From assembly GCF_001649575.2 (NCBI RefSeq), contig NC_051446.1, forward strand, positions 20,294,720-20,358,719: a DNA stretch of 64,000 nt, read 5' to 3'. Source of the stretch: Kryptolebias marmoratus. Lineage: Eukaryota; Chordata; Actinopteri; Cyprinodontiformes; Rivulidae. Under the pieces are notes generated by a model that saw nothing but the letters and a program-made list of their open reading frames with translations, was not told the DNA's origin and did not search any database. A program made the position numbers and the translations under genes. The stretch's first letter is position 1. The number at the start of each line of letters is the position of its first letter. This document shows, piece after piece, positions 51,520 to 60,975 of the stretch.

Positions 51520-52330
51520 TATAAAAGCATTCGGGTCCTTAGCATCAAGTCTTTTGGGGAATCATCTTACAAGCCTCTGAACACTGTTTCCCTGGATGTT
51601 TTTTGCCCAACTTCTTTGCAAATAATGCTTAAACTCAACCAGGCTGGATGAGAAATACTGATGATGCTCTACTGGGTTTAAGTCCCAATTTGGGTCGGCT
51701 CACTAGAGGACTTTGAGAGTTTTTCTGAAGTCTCGCCAATGTTTTCCCACTGAAAAAGATCTGCTTCCGTCCTTCCCTCTGCCTGAGCAGGTATTTCTTT
51801 CATTTGATGCTGCTGTCACCATGTATGGATTGTGGTGGTCCTCCAACATTATTGGTAGCTGCGGTTTGAATGTTTAAGCCTTCGTTTCATCAATCAGACA
51901 AATTTGCTTCTTGTGGTCTGAGATCCATTTGGGGCCTTTGGGCAGACTGCCTGTTTTATGCCTCAAAGTGAGAAATGGCTTCTGTCTGTAAAGGCCTGAC
52001 TGGCACTGATGGGCTTTCTGCAAGGTTCTCCCATTTCCAGAAATAAACTCTGGATTTCATTCACAGCAACCACAAGCTTATCAGTTACCTGTCTGGCCAA
52101 GCCCATTCTTACAGATAACTCAATTTGGCTGGGCAGTGGCCTCTAAAGACTGTTTGTGGTTCCAAATGTATGAGTTTACTGAATGATAGAGGCTACTCTT
52201 TAAATGCTGTTGGAATTTTCCCAGATGTGTGTCTTGATGCAAGCTTGTCTCGCTGGTCTTCAACTAAACATCTACACCCAATGGCTTGGTTTTCCCGTCG
52301 TCATACATCAGCTGTAAAGCTTTAAAGTGG
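51520..52330 (-). mobile_element. Degenerate full-length-scale Tc1-like transposon
   Basis: An 800-bp block with the antisense layout of a Tc1 transposase gene. The part near 52230-52290 corresponds to the start of the enzyme (the 'KPSH...RPPRQ' style region, here broken). Lower coordinates (51540-51900) correspond to the catalytic half. Many stops and indels. Terminal repeats were not identified. Confidence 0.55.
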
Positions 52331-53471
52331 TAGTTCGGAACTTCTGAAGCGAGGTTCTGCGTAAAGGTTATGAACAATTATTACCTCGTGACTTGTAGAT
52401 CGCTCTTTGAATGACTTCAGGTTTAAGAAATAGCGCAGCCTCAGACGTTTTCCCGTCAGAGGACGGCTTCCACTCAGCTCGAGAGCTCTTCAGACAGGTT
52501 GGAGAGGCTCAACCAGGGAAACTGAGAACCCTCGCGAATGTTTCGAGACTCCCTCGTCCGAGTCATTCACCAACTGCTCACGGCCCAGTGATATACTAGA
52601 ACATGGACTGCTGCCATCTTAAAACAGGTCCAAACTCAAAATTATTACAGTGGATCATGCCAGTGCTGTTTTCTAAACGTTTGCACTGCCATCTATTTTG
52701 CAATTACACAATTATTTGCATAGAACTATATGGTTACATGCAAATAACAGCAGCAGCTGGCTGTAGCACTTCTGGCAGGAACAGTTTTACATTTCGGCTG
52801 GAATAACAGCATCATATGGAGCTGATGGGATGTAAACGCTGGTCCTGTTCAGACTAGATGTTAGCTCATCAGTCGGAGCAGAACTGAACTCTAATTCTCC
52901 AAACTGAGGACTTATCTGCAACAAATAACACATTAATTGTTCATAATCTCTCCACAAAATCCCACAGCAAAAGACCCGAACTGTTCTTTCAATTAGAGCA
53001 TCTGTGTATGCTCTTATTTATGTCCAACAAACTCTAGGAACATGAGAGGCTTCAGAAACTTTCTGTAAGCCCTTTCTTTTCTTTTTGTCTTCCACAACTG
53101 AATAATAAAAAGACGATAAAAACCGTAGCTGACATTTAATGGAGTTCAAAAAGCATTCGTTCAGCGTTTCCTCTTTTCATTCACCTCAATTAGTTCCAAT
53201 GACCATGATGCAGGTATATAAATTGTGTTAGGACAAATTATTACTACAACGGGCTTGTTTTCGCCAAGTCTACCCCCACAGGAGGCCCACATCAAGGCGA
53301 ATGTCTGATGACGATGAACTGTTGATGAATAAATGAACGACTTCCTCCTGCTTCAATGCCAGTTTAACACTTTTGCCCTTGCTGGTAATTAATTCCCAGG
53401 GTTCCACATGGAGCGTCGTGACCGCTGGGCTGTTTAGGCGTTTTCAACTGGCTCTAGAAAAGTCAAATTTG

Positions 53472-53507
53472 AAAAAAAAAACAAACAAAACAAAACAAAA
53501 CAAAAAC
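53472..53507. repeat. A-rich (AAAAC)n tract
   Basis: Ten A followed by AAAC/AAAAC units. Simple repeat. Confidence 0.9.
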
Positions 53508-53870
53508 CCTGCGCTTGTTGCATCTCACCTTGAGAGAACAAGAGCGCTGGTGTCATGAGCTCTGCAGTTCAAAAAGGGCTGACATCAGAAAGCGAGGCAA
53601 ACACAAACAGCTTCACATCTGAACATTTCCCCATGAGCTCACGAGCTTTGCTACAGACACATCCAGCAGTTTAGAAAAAGCTGCTCCTTCAAAAACCAAC
53701 AATGAGATTCTTGTGTTTGCCGCCAGAGCGGTCCTCGTATTCATCACTAATTGAAAGGCTGAAGTATGCTTGAAGTGCTTTAACAAGCTGAATTTTTACG
53801 CAGCAACCAAAAAGCCTCAAGTGCTATTATTGATTACCAAAGTGAGTTTCAGAACCATCCGTTTCACCGC

Positions 53871-53895
53871 CTCTCCTCTCCTCTCCTCTCCTCTC
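53871..53895. repeat. (CTCTC)n polypyrimidine microsatellite
   Basis: Five CTCTC units in intron 1, about 320 bases downstream of exon 1 on the coding strand. Confidence 0.9.
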
Positions 53896-54217
53896 GGGCA
53901 CAGGATTGCCAAAGAAAATATGCTTCTCACACATTGATCTGCTGAAAATATTGAGAGGAAGCAAGGAAGTGCATCAGTCTGCCCGGACATATGTTACAGA
54001 TCTGCAGAAAAGGTTTTTTTTTTTAAATACACATCCAAAACAGCCAAAGGGGACATGAATGAGAGGTAGGCAGAATGAAAGAGCTGCATAAACACACAGC
54101 AGGCAATTTGAATAATCAGTGACAGGTTTATTTTAAGAAGGAGGAAGCTTTATCCTATATTATTCTTACAGTTAGACGAGATGAAATAAAAAAGCATCAC
54201 CTCTCCTCACCTCTTAC

Positions 54218-54305
54218 CTTCAGCAGGGTGCACCTTGTCACACAAGAGTGAGATAATTAAAGCCTGAAGTGCTGCCAGAGCCAACTTCAGACTCTCTGGG
54301 CTCAT
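54218..54305 (-). CDS. adam12: adam12 exon 1: start codon and signal peptide
   Basis: 88 nt encoding 29 residues plus one base (phase 1). The peptide begins MSPESLKLALAALQALI and goes on through a Leu/Ile-rich stretch to SLLCDKVHPAE: a short polar start, a hydrophobic core at about residues 6-21 and a polar end, which is a typical signal peptide. The donor reads GAAG|gtaaga. The start is well supported because an in-frame TAA lies upstream at 54386-54388 with no ATG between, and position -3 is A. The assignment to adam12 comes from position and phase: the last base G joins the GG at the start of exon 2 to make an open frame. The signal peptide itself is not conserved enough to name the gene. 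Confidence 0.8.
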
Positions 54306-54830
54306 GATGCTGAAGCGTGGACGGCTTCTCTCTACTGCAGCATCATATGTACAGTCACAGTCCCGTAAGAGCCTCCCCTTTCCTCCTTAAAAAAATAAAA
54401 TAAAATAATAATAATGAAGTGACTTCCTGAAATCTGATGAAGTATCTGAGCGGTCCTGCAGGATATCCCAATGACAGCTGATTCAACTCTGCGCGCTTCT
54501 GCCCCCCATGGACTCAAGGGTGTCCAGCTCGCAGAGCCGCCTGGAAGAAGAGGGAGGGGAGGGAAAAGTCGGGAAAAAAAAAAAAAAACACCCATAAACA
54601 AACACACAAACCGCTGCTGTCTCTGCCGTCCTCGGGAATGACATTAACTCCAGGAAAAGGAAAAAAAACACTGACAAAAACTGTTGTCTTGTGAGTACAA
54701 ACCATGTGCTTTCGTTCAGGCGCTCCGCAGGGTCCTAAAGCCAGCCGGCACGCGACACCGGCGTCAAGAATGACAGAACGGAGGTGCAACGTCCGGTTAC
54801 GGATTTCAGAATAAAAGCCCGAACGCCCGT
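54306..54830 (-). promoter_or_regulatory. adam12 5' UTR and presumed promoter region
   Basis: Immediately upstream of the adam12 start codon. The part at 54480-54830 is richer in G+C and CpG than the AT-rich DNA on both sides (for example CGGCACGCGACACCGGCGTC at 54747-54766), as expected of a vertebrate promoter. A poly-A/T tract interrupts it at about 54573. A tiny upstream frame ATG ATG CTG CAG TAG lies at 54346-54332. No convincing TATA box was seen; the transcription start cannot be placed. Confidence 0.45.
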
Positions 54831-55033
54831 GATCATGTTTACTCGAATTTAGCAGCCACTTTTTTTTACATTATTTGTCACTTTATAAAGTGTAATGAAT
54901 TAATAATATTTTTTCTTTAATTTTAATAAAATATAGCCATTTTTGACTATATTTTTCTTCTTTTGCGAGATTTTAACCAGTGCAGATAAAAGCATAGTAT
55001 GAATTAAAACGAGCAGGCAAACCCAGAAAAATA

Positions 55034-55548
55034 TGGAGAGCCATTTCGGCCAAAATTAAATAAATTAAAAAATGGGTAAATAAATTTAAAAATGGGTAAA
55101 ATAACTAAATAAATGAGTAAAATAAATTAAAAAAGAGTAAAAAAACATTTATTTATTTTCATTTATCCCTTTATTCATTTTCCCAATTTAACTTTACCTA
55201 TTTTTCATTAATCCATTTTTCATTAATCCCTTTATTCATTTTCCCAATTTTACTTTGTAAAGTAAAATTGGGAAAATGAATAAAGGGGTTAATGAAAAAT
55301 GGATTAATGAAAAATAGGAAAAGTTAAATTGGGAAAATGAATAAAGGGATTAATGAAAATTGGATTAATGAAAAATAGGTAAAGTAAAATTGGGAAAATG
55401 AATAAAGGGATAAATGAAAATAAATAATAATGTTTTTTTTACTCTTTTTTTTTAATTTATTTTACTCATTTATTTAGTTATTTTACCCATTTTTTAATTT
55501 ATTTACCCATTTTTTAATTTATTTAATTTTGGCCAAAATGGCTCTCCA
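55034..55548. mobile_element. Palindromic foldback element (MITE-like) with TA flanks
   Basis: A 515-bp inverted repeat. The outer ends TGGAGAGCCATTTCGGCCAA and, at the right, TTGGCCAAAATGGCTCTCCA are reverse complements with one mismatch, and both are bordered by TA (55032-55033 and 55549-55550), the target duplication of Tc1/mariner-type elements. The arms meet at a centre near 55257. The left arm is 224 bp and the right 291 bp: the inner unit containing GGGAAAATGAATAAAGGG is present three times on the right but twice on the left. Arms are nearly identical elsewhere, so it is either young or kept similar by gene conversion. No coding capacity. Confidence 0.85.
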
Positions 55549-56026
55549 TAGAAGGTCTTATCTCTGCTACATTTATCTTCTCAAATAGTAAACTTTTTTT
55601 TTTTACATTAATTGGGCTCATATTTATTCACCAATTGGCATATTATCGGTGAATTTAAAATGTACAAAAACACTACAATTTAATGTTAACAAAAATGTCT
55701 TATTTAATAAAGGAATAAAAGCTGAATATAATATAATGCAAGCAGTCCTGAATATAAAAATCCAAACTTTTATTTTGAAGTCCACAAAAGACTTGACTTC
55801 CGCCTTCTCCTTTTCTTATCCCTTGGTTACCTTTACCTAGTAATTAGTGCCAGACACCTTCTGGGTAAGTTGTGTTAAACCCCTGCAGACGATTTTAAGT
55901 TAGGTCAAGTCTAATTTATTCATTTATTTTGTTTATAAGAAGCCAGACTTTCTTGAAGAAAATCTTTTAAACTTTCTTTGTCAACAGATTTCCTTTCTGT
56001 TCATTTCCGGTCGTCCTAAATTGGGT

Positions 56027-56205
56027 TGGTTTCAAAAGTTAATGAGCTGCAGATGTAAATCCAATGATTACTTCCTGCAAGTTGCAATAAAATTCGCCCA
56101 GTGGTTCACGAGATATTTTGCTAACAGACACATTCACACACACACAGGCAAAAGCAGCATCGTCTGCCTTCACTTTCGGTGGCAGGTGATGACGATGAAA
56201 AAGCT
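56027..56205 (-). repeat. R1 repeat, partial, minus orientation
   Basis: GCTGCAGATGTAAATCCAAT, AAATTCGCCCAGTGGTTCA and GATATTTTGCTAACAGACAC match the first part of R1 in reverse. The remainder is absent. Confidence 0.75.
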
Positions 56206-57323
56206 GGGCTGTGTGACAGTTGTCGAACTTTTGGGCTAATCAATGAAACATCAAGCTAAAGTAGAGAACAGAGCCTCTTGTTTGTCGCCTGTTGTTCCAG
56301 TGTGCAACTATTTACACTTTTCTGTTAATTGAAGCCTCTCCAGCATGTCGTTTAGCGGCACCCCCTCTCTCTCTCTCCCTCTCAGCGTATTCACTGTGGA
56401 TGAAAACGCACAAATATTCATTTGCAGAGGTGGAGTCCAAACACAAATACAGCGACAAAGGCCCCCATTCAGCAGTAATGTCCATTAACACAGAGAGAAG
56501 GTCACATTCCTCCATCCAAGAGCTAATCGCTGGCACTGAACGCCGCCACTTCTGGCTCCCCTCTTTGTCGCTCGCTCAATGTGTTAGGAGAACGACGGGT
56601 TTGAGGGCTTTCCAGGACGAGACTGTGAAGGATTAGGAACACTGCTGTCTTCACATCACATGAGATCATGTGACAGGATGTCAGCGCCTTCACTGTCCAG
56701 GAAAAGGTTACTCTGCATCCAAATGCATGGGGTAATCTGGATTAAAAAACAAAAAAAGTCAAACCGCATTCAAATAAAGCACACTGCACGCAATACTGGA
56801 ATAGATGTAAGTTGGAAATTTGATTCCGGTCCCACTGGGATGCTCAGAAACAATTTCAGATTTGCAATTTTGCAGCCCAGACGAAGATCTGTATTTTTTA
56901 TCCAGATGGGCCGGAGAGTTTCTGGGAAAACTCTTACGAACAGCGGTAGGTGATGCTGAGTGACTTCCTGACTTTTTGAGAGCCTGACAGATTTATTAAT
57001 GAACAGATGTCAAGATGCAAGAATCAAATGTAGCATGAGAAAAAAAGCAGGACAAATTGAGTCGTTTCAAGGTCAATGCTCGTCCCTTGGGTCTGATATA
57101 CGGTCAGACTGCAGGTTTTCAGTGTCATCTTCAGCTCTCTGTTTCCCCTTTGAAGCGCTTCAATCACCAGCATGCTGTACTTTTTACAGAATGATCCCAC
57201 ATTAAAGAGTCCTTGCTGCAATGAGAAGCCACGCACAGACTTAGACTTGTGCTGCTGTTTCCAGGCCCATTGGAGCAGCTCGATGAGGCCCCATCCAGCC
57301 AGCGTTTATCAGCCGCAACAGTA

Positions 57324-57358
57324 GCGGTGGCGGTGGCGGTGGCGGTGGCGGTGGCGGC
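57324..57358. repeat. (GGCGGT)n hexanucleotide repeat
   Basis: Five to six GGCGGT units followed by GGCGTGGGCGTGGGCGGAGG. G-rich on the plus strand and C-rich on the strand that carries both genes. Confidence 0.9.
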
Positions 57359-57523
57359 GTGGGCGTGGGCGGAGGGGGGACCGCGTGTGGGCACCCACCA
57401 GCTGAATGGAGGCTCTGCGCCACAGCTTGCTCTGCCACTGAAGGGCCTTTTGTTTCACGAGGAATGCAGGCCTTGTCCCCTCCACACAATGGGACTGTTG
57501 ACAGCTTCTCTTCAGAGAGAGGT

Positions 57524-57547
57524 TGTGTGTGTGTGTGTGTGTGTGTG
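57524..57547. repeat. (GT)n microsatellite
   Basis: Twelve GT units. Seen directly. Confidence 0.9.
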
Positions 57548-57988
57548 AGACAAAGATGCTACAATCCATCAAGCGAATCACACTCAGGTCTTTGGAGGGG
57601 GCGTGCAATTAAAAAATGACTTTGCATTCCCTGAAACCCATCTGGTGTCCAGCTTCTCTAATTTGATTCCTGGCAAAAGCGTAACAAGAAAGAAAAGTTT
57701 GACAACACTGACCTCTAGTGGACGGACAGCATCATTGCTTTCAGGGAAAATAAGCAAGAAAAACACACGTTTCTTAAAAATATAATTTTACACAACTTTG
57801 ATGTTTTTTTCCCCCAAGTGTATTTAAAAACAGAGCAATACATCAAAAATACATAAAAATATGACAGATTTGTTGTCTCTGTTGAATCTCAAATTCTGTC
57901 CAGGACAAGTCATTTTTTTTTATTTTTTTCAAAGTAAGCATTCTAAGTTTGTCTTTAGGTAATAAACCTTGTTAGGCATTTAAAGCAT

Positions 57989-57994
57989 TTATTT
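57989..57994 (-). terminator. Possible poly(A) signal for the C10orf90-like gene
   Basis: AATAAA on the minus strand about 150 bases past the proposed stop codon at 58146. Nothing else ties it to the gene, and AATAAA is frequent in AT-rich DNA. Confidence 0.2.
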
Positions 57995-58145
57995 ACAGCA
58001 GTTTCATTACCACTTAAGGAGAGAAAAGCTGCATTATTAGCACATAAACCCTTTAATGTCGGTCATTACGACCACATGATGCTCGCTTGGTTTAATGGAG
58101 CCTGAAGAATGAAGGTGGGCTGTTGTTTGCTCAACAACCTGCGGG

Positions 58146-58188
58146 TCATTTACTCAATAAGCGTTCTGGAAGTGTCCCAAATGTGCGT
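58146..58188 (-). CDS. c10orf90: Possible terminal exon of the C10orf90-like gene
   Basis: 43 nt: one base that completes Lys (AA|A), then 13 codons and TGA. Acceptor gcttttcactctcacag|ACGC. It reads RTFGTLPERLLSK-stop. Family members continue after RS(K/R)R with a Y/F residue and LPEV, so the LPE falls nearly in register (one residue offset). If right, the protein ends about 35-45 residues earlier than the usual ALMS C-terminus (no NRLRAxLxKK tail). The alternative is that the true last exon was missed. Phase and acceptor fit; homology is thin. Confidence 0.35.
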
Positions 58189-59555
58189 CTGTGAGAGTGA
58201 AAAGCACAAATATTGGGGTTTATTTAAAGCCTTTTTCCCCCTGAATTATTGCATATTTTTTGTGCACATGTGTCACCAGAGGAACTGAGACACTTGCAGA
58301 TACTTGTAGACATCTTCTTGGATTTTTTTTTATCTCAATGTAGAAAAACATAATTAGATTTTAAACTGTCTTTACTTATTATACTTAAAAAATATACCTT
58401 CAGTGCTTCTTTGAAGCTAAAAAAAGGCTTTGTGATCTGCAGTGAGGGTAGGGAGCAGGTGGAAGAGAGTCTGGAGAGTCAGTCTGAGTATGTGTTTAAA
58501 TAAATTCTTAAAGAAACTGTACAAAATAGTGTTTTCTGTGAACATTACACACAATTACCCTCAGTTTAGCTGAAAGGGAGTGAGGATTTCCTTTTTTCAA
58601 AAAACTTTCTATTTGCTGCCTGTTGTTTAATCTCTCGTCTTTATATAAAACCTTGGCATAAATTATTTGTCTGTTAGCAAAATATCTCATGAACCACCGG
58701 ACATGTCTCAATGAAACTCCCGGAAAGTAATTACCGGATGCACGTCTACAGCTGATTAATTTTTGGAGTCAACCCAATTCAAGCTTATCGATCTTAGCGT
58801 ACACATAAATGGCTCTTAATTCAGCGAATTTTACAGACAGTGTGCTGAAATATGGCGTGGTAGTAGCTGAGAGTCATTCACAACACCCTACCAGATCACA
58901 CCAGAAGGTTTGACTAAAATGGCTACAAAAACAATCATTTTCTCAACATCAGCTAAATCATTGCTGTGAAAGATATGCATTCCTTTCCAGAAATGCCAGG
59001 CCTCACATCTGCAAGTGTGCTTGAACAAAATTCTGATTTTATGTACTTTTACAGTTATTACTTGAGTAGGCGGTTTAAAAAGGTAACAGTGCAGTTTGTC
59101 TAAGTGCCAAACAAACAGAAAACACCTCAATCTAAATGTTAAGCAGCCTTCGTTTAGCACTTTAATAAATTATGTCCTAGATGGAAAATTATACACATAG
59201 CTGAGGTTTTCTATTTACAGAAGACGAACTGAAAACTAGTTTTTAATCATGAAAACAAAATATTTGCCAGACAAAAATCAAGTTGTTTACAGTCTAATAA
59301 AAAACAGTTTCACTTTTCATCATCAGGTGTGAATCCCCACCTCAGCCTGGAATCTCCTCATAATCAATATTTACTGTGGATCGAGCGAGATTGCAAAGGG
59401 ATGAGTCACGGAAGCAAGAGAGAAGGAAACGGTTTAATTCGGAGCAGAGAGTCCTGAACTGGAGCGGCGGACTGAGGTTGGAGTCGTCTCCGTCCTCGCA
59501 GGCAAAGGCCACGAGGGAAGAGACGTCCGCAGACGCTGACTGAGACACGGCTCAC
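58189..59555 (-). other. C10orf90-like intron
   Basis: 1.4 kb. It contains an R1 monomer at 58663-58925; the rest is AT-rich. The open frame at 59342-59548 lies directly after the exon donor and has no recognised similarity. Confidence 0.5.
58663..58925 (+). repeat. R1 repeat monomer, plus orientation
   Basis: TTTGTCTGTTAGCAAAATAT, CATGAACCACCGGACATG, TTTTTGGAGTCAACCCAATT and GCGTGGTAGTAGCTGAGAGT. The AAGATGG site has changed to CAAGCTTATC. Confidence 0.85.
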
Positions 59556-59619
59556 TTCCTGGATCTGGGCTGCATTCCTTTCTGAGAAACGCCTCCGTCT
59601 GTGGGTTTGGAAAGGTTAC
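59556..59619 (-). CDS. c10orf90: C10orf90-like exon: ALMS motif, middle
   Basis: 64 nt: two bases, 20 codons, two bases. Acceptor ctctgcttccag|GTAACC, donor CAGGAA|gtgagc. In the phase left by the previous exon it reads (G)NLSKPTDGGVSQKGMQPRSR(K). It lines up with the second ALMS-motif exon of relatives (NLFKPxxRxxSEKEMxxRSKR-type). A continued read runs straight into TGA, so the donor GTGAGC is needed. Similarity is modest, but the position of K-P, V-S, K-x-M and R-S-R is right. Confidence 0.6.
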
Positions 59620-59635
59620 CTGGAAGCAGAGGCGT

Positions 59636-59637
<2 letters not shown>

Positions 59638-59666
<29 letters not shown>
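59638..59666. repeat. (AC)n microsatellite next to an exon acceptor
   Basis: About fourteen AC units, ending about 18 bases upstream (coding sense) of the acceptor AG at 59621-59620. Confidence 0.95.
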
Positions 59667-59669
<3 letters not shown>

Positions 59670-60077
59670 TGATATTCAAGTTAATCGCACTAAAGTGTGA
59701 CTGTCAGTCACTTCCGCTTTTCCTGACTCCAGGAGAACGATGAGATAATCTGATGGAGATTACTTAAAATCAGCTCATAAAATCTGCTTCTCTTATCTTT
59801 TTCTAGGTGGGGGGGGGGCATCCTGTCTTGTAAAAACTTCTCTGAACCGTTTATTCATGTGAAGATCCGGTGTGAGTCTCTCACAGATCTTGTAGAACCG
59901 CTGCTGTGTCTTTCTGTCATGGCCAGAAGAGGGCAGAGAGGCCTATAAAATGTTCCTAATTATCCTCAACTTCTTTATTATTTACTGTAAAGCCCAGAAC
60001 ATTAGGAGTAAGCTGACACTTCTGATAATCATATTTTTGTACCCTCTGCACACGAGGCAATGATGTACATGATATAC

Positions 60078-60432
60078 GGACTTGAATGAAACTCCCAGAA
60101 CATTCTGTGGACGTTCCTCTACAGCTCATTAACATTTGGGGCCAAATAAAGTCAATTCAAGATGGCCACCAATGCTTGTGGACACTAGCCAACACAAAAA
60201 TGGCTACAACTCAGTCAGTTTTACAGATACTGAGGTAGAATTTGGCGTGGCAGTGGCTGAGAGTCCCCCTCAACCCACACCCAGAGCACTAATACATCTG
60301 GTTAGAGCTCATTTTCAAGGTTTGTCCAAAATGGCCGTCACTCCATCCCTTCTCAGCATGAGATGCTTTTAGTTTAAAACTGTGTCATGAAAGGCAATGG
60401 GTGACATGCATTCCTACAAGGAATTCTAGGTG
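60078..60432 (+). repeat. R1 repeat monomer, plus orientation
   Basis: Starts inside the unit (GAATGAAACTCCCAGAACAT), with TTCAAGATGGCCACCAATG, ATGGCTACAACTCAGTCAGT and GGCGTGGCAGTGGCTGAGAG. It keeps the 3' part CATTCCTACAAGGAATTCTA. Confidence 0.85.
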
Positions 60433-60791
60433 TTTAATTGGACGTGTTTTGGGGAGTTGTTTCATTGACTTTAATTTACTTTTTGCTGCAGTTTCTGGCC
60501 TCCCTCAGTGGCTCCAGGTTGGACCTTTGATGAGCAGACCCAAAGAGAGGGCTTTGTGTTTTTGCAGTTATCTTTTGTGAATCAAAAACCAAAAAAAAGG
60601 TAGAATTATAGAGCTACTAATCAGCCGCTGGGAGTCTTTATGAGTCGTGATAAAAAAAAAAGGAGACTGGGTGAGAGCCACGCTCTTTGCTCTTTGCTCT
60701 GAATCTGCAGATTTGTGATTAGTGATGTGGCAAACGGCCACCGCAGCTGCACGGGGGACAATGGGCGGCAGAGTGGCTGCTGGAGCGTTAC

Positions 60792-60975
60792 CATTCACAG
60801 AGGTGGACTTTGTGCCGCGGGCCTTCCTCGGCCTGAGAGCGCCGCCTGGCTGTCCATCCCCCGAACCCGACCTCCTCTCCCTCCTGTCCCTCCTCTCCTG
60901 ACACCTCCGTTCCAGCTCTCGCACTCTGCTCCGGGAGCGGCTGATGAAGTCCGGTCTGGACGTCTGCAGGGCTTC
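60792..60975 (-). CDS. c10orf90: C10orf90-like exon: ALMS motif, first half
   Basis: 184 nt: 61 codons plus one base. Acceptor gtttcttttgcag|GAAG, donor GAATG|gtaacg. EALQTSRPDFISRSRSRVRE is the ALMS-motif signature (family form: L-Q-E-A-L, RPDFISRSxxRVxxLE). It continues LERRCQERRDRRERR, a strongly basic helix, then a Gly/Ser-rich linker. This is the most diagnostic exon of the gene. The ALMS motif of ALMS1 is linked to centrosome or basal-body localisation. Confidence 0.88.

Larger units (their letters stand above)
40486..54217 (-). other. adam12 intron 1
   Basis: 13.7 kb. It carries an 11-bp minisatellite, two Tc1-like remnants, a retrovirus-like LTR/PBS fragment, an R1 copy, simple repeats and TAAT-rich blocks near 46060-46260 and 47800-47960. 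The stretches 42700-44900, 48500-50050 and 52350-53460 show nothing I can name. Confidence 0.75.
1..54305 (-). other. adam12: adam12 gene, 5' part (exons 1-6), continues off the left edge
   Basis: Span of the adam12 coding region in this window, from the start codon at 54305 to the last visible exon at 1540, plus part of intron 6. ADAM12 (meltrin alpha) is a membrane-anchored or secreted disintegrin and metalloprotease that sheds growth-factor precursors and binds integrins and syndecans; the prodomain keeps the enzyme latent and helps it fold in the secretory pathway. Only signal peptide and prodomain (209 codons) lie here. The zinc site, disintegrin, cysteine-rich, transmembrane and tail parts must lie to the left. 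All six exons have GT/AG borders and compatible phases. Intron sizes are about 13.7, 3.6, 26.3, 5.3 and 3.2 kb, in keeping with the very large mammalian gene. Confidence 0.9.
54831..58145. other. Intergenic interval between adam12 and the C10orf90-like gene
   Basis: Contains the foldback element, a partial R1 copy (56027-56205), the GGCGGT repeat, a GT tract and, toward 58145, the presumed 3' UTR of the C10orf90-like gene. Several open frames here (for example 56292-56636 and 57249-57548) show no family resemblance and run through low-complexity sequence. Confidence 0.6.
59620..60791 (-). other. C10orf90-like intron
   Basis: 1.2 kb. It holds an (AC)n tract and an R1 monomer at 60078-60432. 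Confidence 0.6.

Noticed and set aside
56312..56536. Alternative last exon for the C10orf90-like gene (acceptor catccacag, then NEYAERERER...)
   Set aside because: Phase fits and the acceptor is fair, but the charged run is from a simple GAGA repeat and there is no LPE or other ALMS feature.
57249..57548. Poly-alanine/valine or poly-proline proteins at the GGCGGT repeat
   Set aside because: Open frames created by the hexanucleotide repeat in several frames at once.
59342..59548. Coding continuation MSQSASADVSSLVAF... after the ALMS exon
   Set aside because: It is in another frame from the phase-matched exon and shows no ALMS-motif residues.
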